Shown: piece after piece, positions 1 to 7,075 of the stretch
How positions within the stretch are numbered: position 1 is the stretch's first letter
Layout of the letters: the number at the start of each line of letters is the position of its first letter
DNA from: an uncultured bacterium
Lineage (GTDB): Bacteria; Latescibacterota; UBA2968; UBA8231
Direction: 5' to 3'
Assembly: GCA_937942165.1 (NCBI GenBank)
Contig: CALDFW010000031.1
Location: 1-42,895 of the forward strand
DNA length: 42,895 bases
Notes under the pieces: model-generated
What the model saw: only the letters and a program-made list of their open reading frames with translations
Database searches by the model: none
Told to the model about the DNA's origin: nothing
Translations under genes and position numbers: made by a program

Positions 1-603
1 TACTCCATCAACGGCTGGCACCGACACTGCCGAGGCATATACGACCTGCTGCACGAAAAGCGCATTCTCGACTACGCGGAAGATCTGCTGGGCCCCAATT
101 TGGTGAGCATCATGACGCACTACTTCAGCAAAGAACCGGGAGATGGGAAACAGGTGAGCTGGCATCAGGACGCCTCGTACTGGCCGCTGACGCCGAGCAA
201 GGTCGTCACCGTATGGCTAGCCATCGATGACGTGGACGAAGAAAACGGCCCTATGACGGTGATACCGGGATCGCATCTGCACGGTCAGATCCCCTTTGAG
301 AAGAGCACTGACGAGGAAAATAACGTGCTCGGCCAGAGCGTGCTCAATCCGCTCGACTGGGGCGGAGAGCCCGTACCCTTTACCATGCGCGCCGGTCAAA
401 TATCCATGCATACCGACCTGCTCCTACACGGCTCAGAGCCCAACCGCTCCACGAGGCGGCGCTGCGGTCTGACGCTGCGCTATATGCCGCCCGACGTGCA
501 CACGCGCGAAGCGGAACACGCACACGGCTATCTGTGCAGAGGAGAAGATGAGAGTGGATATTGGATCAGCTGGCCCGTGCCCGAGGGCGACTCAATCCCC
601 TAA
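1..603 (+). CDS. Phytanoyl-CoA dioxygenase (PhyH) family protein, 5'-truncated by window edge
   Basis: The reading frame is open from base 1, so the gene begins outside the window; the ORF-track start at base 100 is only an internal GTG or later codon. The visible product is a non-haem Fe(II)/2-oxoglutarate oxygenase of the PhyH superfamily. It shows the metal motif SWHQDASYW (HxD), the core strand TVWLAIDD, the PGSHLHG segment, and the distal histidine plus 2-oxoglutarate arginine in LLHGSEPN...RRRCGLTLR. It aligns along its whole visible length with the complete paralogue at 26653-27462 and starts at about residue 74 of that protein, so roughly 70 residues are missing. The TAA stop at 601-603 overlaps the stop of the convergent gene on the minus strand, leaving no room for a terminator between them. 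Substrate unknown; small hydrophilic metabolites are as possible as phytanoyl-CoA. Confidence 0.9.
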   Translation, partial: YSINGWHRHCRGIYDLLHEKRILDYAEDLLGPNLVSIMTHYFSKEPGDGKQVSWHQDASYWPLTPSKVVTVWLAIDDVDEENGPMTVIPGSHLHGQIPFEKSTDEENNVLGQSVLNPLDWGGEPVPFTMRAGQISMHTDLLLHGSEPNRSTRRRCGLTLRYMPPDVHTREAEHAHGYLCRGEDESGYWISWPVPEGDSIP

Positions 604-2468
604 TAGACTACGTTGACGAGACCCTGGCGATAGAACGTGCCCGCATCGGCCTCAACTTCGATCTGGTAAATATAGACCCCTTGGGGCACCGTGTTACCAT
701 CGCGGTCGATACCATTCCAAATGCGGGCGAAGCGACCGCTCTGATCGGCGCCGGCAAAGCCGCGCTGCACGCGCTTTCCAGACAGGTCAAAGATCTCAAA
801 CAGCACCGGCGTCGGTTGGTTGAGTCGCAGGAGGTTGTAGGAAACGAGAAGATAGTCGTTGATCCCGTCGTCGTTGGGCGTAAAGACGCGCGTAGACGAG
901 CGAATATCGTCGACCAGCGGATCATTCTGAGACGACAGGCGCACGGCCAAGGTCGCTCCAGGCGAGCGCGGGTCCACATCGCCTGGCTGGGCAAACTGAT
1001 ATATCACTTCGCTCTCGGTCGGCGTAGCCCGTTCGTCGAGTGCCTGAACGCGGAAAGCGGTTCCGTCGGAAAAGACACGCGCGCGAAAAAAGACCTCCAC
1101 AAAACTCGCTTTGGGATCCACGCGATCCCAAAGATCAACGGAAAATCCCTCACCGGCGTTGATCCTCGAAGTGAAAAACGCTTCGCGATCTTTAACTAAA
1201 ACGCGATCGATGGCGGTAATTTCCGCCGCCGTCTGCACCTCTAGCTGACGAAAGCCCGACGTTGGCACGTTTGAATCTTCCAACTGCTGAACCTGCAGTG
1301 CCAGCACGAAATCCGTCTCACTCCCAGCATCAACTGTCGTCGGGCTAATCTCCGCTTCCATAACCTGCGCCAGCGGCCAGCTCGTATACTCAAAGTGCAT
1401 AGTTTCTATTTTAAAGCCCGGCTCGTTCCACTGCAGGCGGAACTGTATATAGTCCTTGGGAGAAGGAGAAATAATGATTCCATCGGTCACCGACTCCCAA
1501 GCGCTCCATTCGGGGTTGGGCAAAATGGGTCCCCGCTCGGCCTCTCCGCGCTCGACGTCGGTTAGATTCACGATATTCTCCCAGCCGCTCTTCCCCACTT
1601 CGCGCAGCGTTTGCGACTTGGTCAACCGCAGAAAGTACTGCACGGGCTTGGGGTCAGGTCCGGTGCGGGTCTGCACCGTAACGGGCAGTTCGTCGGGATC
1701 GCGACCGTTGATGCGCAGCCGCCCCCATACCGGAAATCCACCCGGAACCGTTAGAGGGCGCGAGATAAATTCGACCGGGGCAACGCTGCCGTTGGCAATG
1801 ATCTCCACTTCGGCAATTTCCCAAGGTCGTTCGTTCAGCGTCTCGATCCGAACGTGTCGCATCTCCTTATCGTCGCGCGGCTGATTGGGCAGCGGCCATA
1901 TGACGACACTCTGCGTATTGGGCGAATTGACGTTGGCATTAATAAGAAATGGATTGCCGAAGGGCGTGGCTACAATCGCGTCGGGAAACGGAAGTAACTC
2001 CGGATCCTTGCTATCGGATCCCAGCGCAAATGCCTGCACGTAGAGATCGCGATGATCGGAATCTAATCGCGGATAGAAGCGGATCTGCTGCACGCCGAAG
2101 TGACCGCCCAGATCAATGTAAAGCGACGACTGACGCGCAATGCCAATCTCGTCGGGATTGAACGCCGTATTTTCGTCCCCATCAACCGCCTTAGCCATAG
2201 CTGGACTCGCGGCAAAATCGAGCGTCGGCGTGCCAAAGGAAGTCGTGCCCTCGATCGTCGAAAACACCCGCCCTCCTCGCGCCAGCGCTCCGGGTGCCAA
2301 GTTCGCGCCCGCCTGCACGTTCCACGTCCAAATGGAATCGCGGTCGACGCCCATTTTAGTCGACTCTTCGATGACGGCGGTCCACGGTAAACCGCCTGGA
2401 CCAATAATCATCTCTTCTATCGACCAACTACCGGTTGCGCAAAGCGCTACGAGCAGGAGCACCTTCAT
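600..2468 (-). CDS. Secreted discoidin-like / FlgD-Ig C-terminal domain protein (module A4)
   Basis: 622 aa with a signal peptide (about residues 1-17, ending near GSWS). About residues 80-225 look like a discoidin/F5-8 C-type beta-sandwich (AVDGDENTAFNPDE, then LYIDLGGHFGVQQIRFYPR). A middle region has WSAWESVTDG and YIQFRLQWNEPG. The C-terminal ~95 residues are a FlgD-Ig/gliding-type domain: FTPNDDGINDYL, FEIFDLSGKRVQRG, WNGIDRDGNTVPQGVYIYQIE, ending NVVY. It is the last gene of the eight-gene minus-strand run; its ATG overlaps the stop of the LRR lipoprotein gene (ATGA). Paralogous to the products at 3815, 9890 and 14520. Such C-terminal domains in Bacteroidetes and relatives often act in surface sorting or attachment; a surface or secreted role here is inference. 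No catalytic motif seen. Confidence 0.85.
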   Translation of the reverse strand: MKVLLLVALCATGSWSIEEMIIGPGGLPWTAVIEESTKMGVDRDSIWTWNVQAGANLAPGALARGGRVFSTIEGTTSFGTPTLDFAASPAMAKAVDGDENTAFNPDEIGIARQSSLYIDLGGHFGVQQIRFYPRLDSDHRDLYVQAFALGSDSKDPELLPFPDAIVATPFGNPFLINANVNSPNTQSVVIWPLPNQPRDDKEMRHVRIETLNERPWEIAEVEIIANGSVAPVEFISRPLTVPGGFPVWGRLRINGRDPDELPVTVQTRTGPDPKPVQYFLRLTKSQTLREVGKSGWENIVNLTDVERGEAERGPILPNPEWSAWESVTDGIIISPSPKDYIQFRLQWNEPGFKIETMHFEYTSWPLAQVMEAEISPTTVDAGSETDFVLALQVQQLEDSNVPTSGFRQLEVQTAAEITAIDRVLVKDREAFFTSRINAGEGFSVDLWDRVDPKASFVEVFFRARVFSDGTAFRVQALDERATPTESEVIYQFAQPGDVDPRSPGATLAVRLSSQNDPLVDDIRSSTRVFTPNDDGINDYLLVSYNLLRLNQPTPVLFEIFDLSGKRVQRGFAGADQSGRFARIWNGIDRDGNTVPQGVYIYQIEVEADAGTFYRQGLVNVVY

Positions 2469-3757
2469 GGACCAATTACGTATGCGCCGCGATCACGCAG
2501 GATGGGAATGACGTTGTTTTGCGTGTCCTCAGAGAGCGTATTGCCGCGCACCCAAACGCTTTTAAGACCAGCCAGATCCAGTAGCGGAGACAGATCTGTT
2601 ACCTCGTTATTTGTCAGGTTAAGCGTGGTTAGCTGATCGAGATCGCGCAGCGGAGACAGGTCAACTACGCTGTTTTCTGCCAGGTTTAGAAATTTTAAGC
2701 GCCTCAGATTGGCCAGACTCTCCAGATCGGAGACACCCGCGTTCGGCAGGTTGAGCTCCTCGAGGAACAACATGCCACCGAGTGGCACTAAGCTTTCCAG
2801 CGGCGTGTCGCGCACCGTGAGCACTTTCAATTTTCTGAGAGATGACAGCGGCGTTATATCGCTGAATCCCTGCACGTCACCGGACGACGAAAAGCGAATA
2901 AAGAGGGCCTCCAAGTTGACCAAACGATCAATACCGCTGAGCGACTGAATAGCCCCCGTCGTGTTGAGAAAGGACAAGGTCTCCAACAGGTCGTTGGTGA
3001 TGGGCCCCTTGAGTCCGCCTAGGTGTGCGCGGATATCCTCTTCAAGCGCCGCATCAAAAGGGCTCTCAAAAGGCATGTAATAGTGCACCTGCACACCGCG
3101 CCGTTCAAGCGACTCGATCGCATCGATATCCGCTAATGGGTTGCCAGAAAGCTCTAGGTCTGTCAGCAGGCGCAGGGCCGAAAGCGGCTCGATATCGCGG
3201 ATCTGATTGTTGTCGAGATTAATCAGCCGCAGGCGCCGCAGACTGGCCAGCGGGCCGATGTCGACGATGGCATTGTTCTGCAGGTTTAAGTGGGTCAGCT
3301 GCCGCAGAGGACGCAGCGCCTCAATATCGACGATCTCGTTATCAGACAGACTCAGCGCGTTGAGCCCCTGCAGCTGGGAAAGCGGTCCAATATCGCGGAT
3401 ATCGTTGTCTGATAGATCTAACTGCTGCACGCCAGAGAGCACAGACAGCGGCGTCACATCACTGATCCGATTCGCACCCAGGTCCATCCTGCGCAGCCCC
3501 GTCAACCGTTCAATTCCAGCGAGGTCGACGATATTCCGCTGGGCGACTGAAAGCGTTTCAATCTCACCTAGCCGATCGACCGACAGCGGCCCGCGCGGCA
3601 GACCTAACGCCTCGCGCACAGCGCGCTCTAAGGCCAGGTCAGCAAACTCGGTGTGGTCTATTACACCGGCCGGATCAACGGCTACAGGAGGCGTGGGCGC
3701 CTCCTGACAGGCGAACAGGGCCAGTGTCAACAGGATGTATCCAACAGATATTTTCAT
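2465..3757 (-). CDS. Leucine-rich-repeat lipoprotein (module L2)
   Basis: The ORF track starts at 3790, but the internal ATG at 3757 begins a clean lipoprotein signal (MKISVGYILLTLALFAC, lipobox Cys17), giving 430 aa. The rest is an internalin-like LRR solenoid of ~22-residue units with the pattern LxxLxLxxNxIxDIxPL (for example DLSDNDIRDIGPLSQL). Two solenoid blocks are present. Each is preceded by a similar cap-like helix: ALERAVREALGLPRGPLS near the N terminus and ALEEDIRAHLGGLKGPIT about 200 residues later. No enzymatic motif is present; LRRs bind proteins or glycans. Its stop overlaps the start of the downstream FlgD-Ig gene by four bases (ATGA), the same coupling as in the L1-A3 pair, which suggests the two products work as partners. 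An A8 run (3776-3783) lies just upstream of the chosen start. Confidence 0.87.
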   Translation of the reverse strand: MKISVGYILLTLALFACQEAPTPPVAVDPAGVIDHTEFADLALERAVREALGLPRGPLSVDRLGEIETLSVAQRNIVDLAGIERLTGLRRMDLGANRISDVTPLSVLSGVQQLDLSDNDIRDIGPLSQLQGLNALSLSDNEIVDIEALRPLRQLTHLNLQNNAIVDIGPLASLRRLRLINLDNNQIRDIEPLSALRLLTDLELSGNPLADIDAIESLERRGVQVHYYMPFESPFDAALEEDIRAHLGGLKGPITNDLLETLSFLNTTGAIQSLSGIDRLVNLEALFIRFSSSGDVQGFSDITPLSSLRKLKVLTVRDTPLESLVPLGGMLFLEELNLPNAGVSDLESLANLRRLKFLNLAENSVVDLSPLRDLDQLTTLNLTNNEVTDLSPLLDLAGLKSVWVRGNTLSEDTQNNVIPILRDRGAYVIGP

Positions 3758-3814
3758 ATACTCGCACGTGGTTATAAAAAAAAGATACATCCTACTAAGA
3801 GCCCGTCAAACAGC

Positions 3815-5650
3815 CTAATACACAACGTTTACTACGCCGTGCAGAGTCGTTTTTTTTGCATCGGCATCGACTTCTAACCCGTAGAGATACGTGCCGGGCG
3901 GAACGAGTCGCCCCGAGAAGTCTAAACCGTCCCAAACCCTCAGGTACGAACCACTGGGATCGTCCGAGGCATAGCCCCGCCGCACGAGGCGCCCAGCCAA
4001 GTCGTATATACCAAAAGAGACAGAAGCCGACTGCGTTAGCCTGAGCACGCTGTACGTCAGGACGAAATACTCGCCGCGACCATCGCCGTTGGGCGTGAAG
4101 ACCGCGCTGCGCAGGCGCACATCGTCAAGCAATTCAACCCGCTCTGTCGCCAGCCGCACGCGCAGAGTCCCGCCCGGCGTGCGCGGATCGACGTCAGCGG
4201 CAACGGCCGTTTGATACGCGTCTTCGTCTCCCGCTCCGGTTGGTCGTCGGTCGCGCGCCCGAACCCTGAAATCCGTGCCATCGACAAAGACCCGTGCGCG
4301 AAAAAAGACCTGAATAAACGACCCCTGCGGATCGATCCGTTCGGCAAAGCGCAGCGATACCCCTCCGCTGGGCAGCGGCTCCGTGCTGTAAAACGCGGGG
4401 CGATCCTGCACGAACACGCTGTCGATAGCGACAATTTCGGCCTGCGTCTGTATTTCCACGTAGCGAAAGCCCGAGTCAACGCCGCCCGAGTCGACCAGGC
4501 GACGTGCGCGCAGGTCGATGGCGAAAGGCGTTTCTCTGCCCGGCGCGACCGATCTCGGATTAATCTCAGCCGCCAGCTCTTGTGCCAGCGGGCGGCTGGT
4601 GTATTCGATAGAGACCTGATCTATGCGCGTGCCGGGCTGCAGCAGCTGTATGCGAAACTGAATCACCGGCTGCGGCGGAGATGAGACCTGGCCGTCGTTG
4701 AGCGACTCCCAACGACTCCACAGCGGATTGTCCCGAGGCGGCGCCTGAATGCCGGGAATAGCCGTGGCCCAGTCATTCTTGCTAACCAGCACTAGATCAG
4801 CGCCCCGTTCAAGAAAATACTGCACCGGAGCTAAGTCGGGTCCGCTGCGCGTCTGCACAATAACGGGCAGCGTCTCGGGCGGCTGCCCGTTGATGAGCAG
4901 ACGTCCCCACACCGGACGCGCGTTGCGCACTTCCAGCGGCACGGACAGATACGCTCCAGGCGGCGCAGATCCGTCGGCTATAACTTCAAACTCTGCTATT
5001 TCCCAGTCCCGTTCGCTCAGCGTGCGCAGTCGCACGTGTCGCATCGGGCGCGGATCGTGCGGCTGATTTGGATGGGGCCACAGGACAATACTCTGGTTGT
5101 TGGGCGCATTGATGTGCGCATTGATCAGCGTCGGACTCCCACAGCACACGTCGAATATATCCGTCTCTATCTCGCTCGGATCCAACCCATCCGAGCCCAG
5201 CTGGAAAGCCTGCAGGTAGCGGTCGCGATGTCCCGCGTCGAGGCGGGGAAAAAAGCGGATCTGCTCAACGCCATAGTGTGCTCCCAAGTCGATATACACG
5301 TCTATTTGGCGCGGCAGGCCGTCTGCGGCAGGGTCAAAGGCGGTTCCCGCATCGCCGTCGAGCATGCGGGCTAAACTCGGCCTAGACAGCAGGGTCGGAT
5401 AGGCAAATCCCTGTGCGTCGACCTTTTCGGCGACCGCAAAAATGCGACCCCCGCGCTCCAATACGCGGGGAGCGATATTCTCTCCCCGCTCAGCCTCCCA
5501 AATCCACAGCGAATCAGCCGATACCGAGATGCGATGAGATGATTCCCTTACCTGTTCAAAAGATCGGCCTTCGCTTCCCACTACAAGCGATTCCACGGCC
5601 TCCGCGGCAATCGGCAACGCCAAAAGGAGAAAGACGAAAAGCGCGTTCAT
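3815..5650 (-). CDS. Secreted discoidin-like / FlgD-Ig C-terminal domain protein (module A3)
   Basis: 611 aa with signal peptide MNALFVFLLLALPIAAEA. Architecture matches A4: a discoidin-like N-terminal domain (MLDGDAGTAFDPAADG, VYIDLGAHYGVEQIRFFPR), a segment with LWSRWESLNDG and VIQFRIQLLQPG, a beta-rich middle (ARRLVDSGGVDSGFRYVEIQ, SFIQVFFRARVFVDGTDF), and a C-terminal FlgD-Ig domain (FTPNGDGRGEYF, FGIYDLAGRLVRRGY, VWDGLDFSGRLVPPGTYLYGLE, ending NVVY). The middle and C-terminal halves are clearly similar to A4, so these are recent duplicates. The ATG overlaps the stop of the upstream LRR lipoprotein gene by four bases. A run of eight A (coding strand; 3850-3857) sits close to the 3' end. 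Predicted exported or surface-located; function unknown. Confidence 0.85.
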   Translation of the reverse strand: MNALFVFLLLALPIAAEAVESLVVGSEGRSFEQVRESSHRISVSADSLWIWEAERGENIAPRVLERGGRIFAVAEKVDAQGFAYPTLLSRPSLARMLDGDAGTAFDPAADGLPRQIDVYIDLGAHYGVEQIRFFPRLDAGHRDRYLQAFQLGSDGLDPSEIETDIFDVCCGSPTLINAHINAPNNQSIVLWPHPNQPHDPRPMRHVRLRTLSERDWEIAEFEVIADGSAPPGAYLSVPLEVRNARPVWGRLLINGQPPETLPVIVQTRSGPDLAPVQYFLERGADLVLVSKNDWATAIPGIQAPPRDNPLWSRWESLNDGQVSSPPQPVIQFRIQLLQPGTRIDQVSIEYTSRPLAQELAAEINPRSVAPGRETPFAIDLRARRLVDSGGVDSGFRYVEIQTQAEIVAIDSVFVQDRPAFYSTEPLPSGGVSLRFAERIDPQGSFIQVFFRARVFVDGTDFRVRARDRRPTGAGDEDAYQTAVAADVDPRTPGGTLRVRLATERVELLDDVRLRSAVFTPNGDGRGEYFVLTYSVLRLTQSASVSFGIYDLAGRLVRRGYASDDPSGSYLRVWDGLDFSGRLVPPGTYLYGLEVDADAKKTTLHGVVNVVY

Positions 5651-7062
5651 CGCACCCCGAGAATGCTCACGCCGCGTGCGCGCAGTGCGGGAATATGCTC
5701 TTCGAGTGAATCGCGACTGAGCGGATTGTTACCCAGCGATACCACTTTGAGCCCGTCTAGTTCCAGCAGCGGAGAAATATCGACGATATCGTTGGCCGCC
5801 ATGCGCACATCTTCGAGCGAAACCATGCGCGCCAGAGGCGTAATATCGACAATCGAATTGGACGCAATATTGAGCTTCTTTATACCCCGCAGCGTCGTCA
5901 GCATGGCAATGTCTCGTATCTGATTGCTGGCCAGGTCAAGTTTCTGCAGGCGAAGCAACCTCCTGATCTCGTGAATCTCGCGTATTTGGTTTCCGGTGAG
6001 GATCAGCTCGCGCAGCTCGATCTGTCGCCCCAGCCCGTTGAGCGTCGTCAGCCGACCGATGCTCACGCGCAGCGACGTCAGCAGACTCAGGTCGCGCAGT
6101 GGACGCAGATCGGCGATCGGCGCACCGATAATGTTGATTGTGCGTAGGCGCTCCAACTCGGCCAGCGGCGTCAGGTCGTTGAGCAGCGCGCGGTTGCCGC
6201 GCACCGACAGCATTTCGAGGTTTTTCAGATGTTCGACCCCACCCAGCGTTTGGACCGCGCCCGATATGACGAGCTCCCGAATGCGGAGAAAATCGTCCTC
6301 ATCGAGCGGCCCCACGGGCCGATCCAACGCCTTGCGAATACTCGCCTCAACGCGCTCACTGCTGATGGTCATAGCCTCGGCGTAGAACGTGACCTCTACC
6401 CCGCGCTGACGCAGCGCGCTCAGCGTTGAACGGGCCAGCGGATTGCCCGAGAGCTCGACCCGGCGCAGCTGTGGCAGAGCCGTCAGAGGCGCGACGTCGC
6501 GCACGAGGTTGTTGTCCAGATTGAGCTGGCGCAGGCGGCGCAGCCCGCGCAGCGGACGCAGATCCGAGACGATATTGTCGCCCAAATCGAGAATCTCTAA
6601 TCCCGTGAGCGCAGCGAGCGGTGTGAGGTCCGTTATGGCATTGTCCGATAGGATCAGGACGCGCAGCGAACGCAGGGCAGCTAAGTGCGCCACTCGAGTC
6701 AAACCGTTACCCGCCACATCGAGCGTATCCAGGAGCGCGAGAGGCGCCAGCGCGGCCATCGCTTCATCCCCCAAGCTGTTGTCGGCCAAGTGCAGACGAC
6801 GCAGATTGGGCAATTGTTCGATGCCCGCTAGCTCCACGACACCCCGCTGGGATAGATCTAGGCGCGCAACCGACGCCAGGACCTCGGACGATAGCGCACC
6901 GCGCTCCTGCCCCGCGTGTTGACGCACCGCGCGCTCTAGAGCAGCATCGGCAAAGAGCGTGTGGTCAAAGAGCACATCCTCCTCTGGACCTGGCTGCAGC
7001 GGCACGTCGCGCGCGGTGCAGCCGGCTAGAAGGATCGCGTATAGGAGTAACGTTTTCTTCAT
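5647..7062 (-). CDS. Leucine-rich-repeat lipoprotein (module L1)
   Basis: The start at 7062 is chosen over the track start (7095) because it is preceded by an AGGTGGG Shine-Dalgarno sequence and begins a standard lipoprotein signal (MKKTLLLYAILLAGC, Cys15); length 471 aa. Internalin-like LRR units fill the rest (LILSDNAITDLTPLAALTGL, LDLASNQIRDIAMLTTLRGI). As in L2 there are two solenoid blocks, each introduced by a cap-like helix (ALERAVRQHAGQERGALS and VEASIRKALDRPVGPLD). Cap sequences of this kind recur in LRR proteins of Poribacteria-like genomes. The stop overlaps the next gene (A3) as ATGA, and the upstream B2 gene ends 13 bases before this start, so it sits inside the operon. Likely an outer-membrane-anchored binding protein; ligand unknown. 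Confidence 0.87.
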   Translation of the reverse strand: MKKTLLLYAILLAGCTARDVPLQPGPEEDVLFDHTLFADAALERAVRQHAGQERGALSSEVLASVARLDLSQRGVVELAGIEQLPNLRRLHLADNSLGDEAMAALAPLALLDTLDVAGNGLTRVAHLAALRSLRVLILSDNAITDLTPLAALTGLEILDLGDNIVSDLRPLRGLRRLRQLNLDNNLVRDVAPLTALPQLRRVELSGNPLARSTLSALRQRGVEVTFYAEAMTISSERVEASIRKALDRPVGPLDEDDFLRIRELVISGAVQTLGGVEHLKNLEMLSVRGNRALLNDLTPLAELERLRTINIIGAPIADLRPLRDLSLLTSLRVSIGRLTTLNGLGRQIELRELILTGNQIREIHEIRRLLRLQKLDLASNQIRDIAMLTTLRGIKKLNIASNSIVDITPLARMVSLEDVRMAANDIVDISPLLELDGLKVVSLGNNPLSRDSLEEHIPALRARGVSILGVR

Positions 7063-7075
7063 GCGCCCACCTGCG

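Noticed and set aside
561-1199. Plus-strand 212-aa ORF overlapping the PhyH end and A4
   Set aside because: Antisense shadow of the FlgD-Ig-encoding end of A4; no recognisable protein features.
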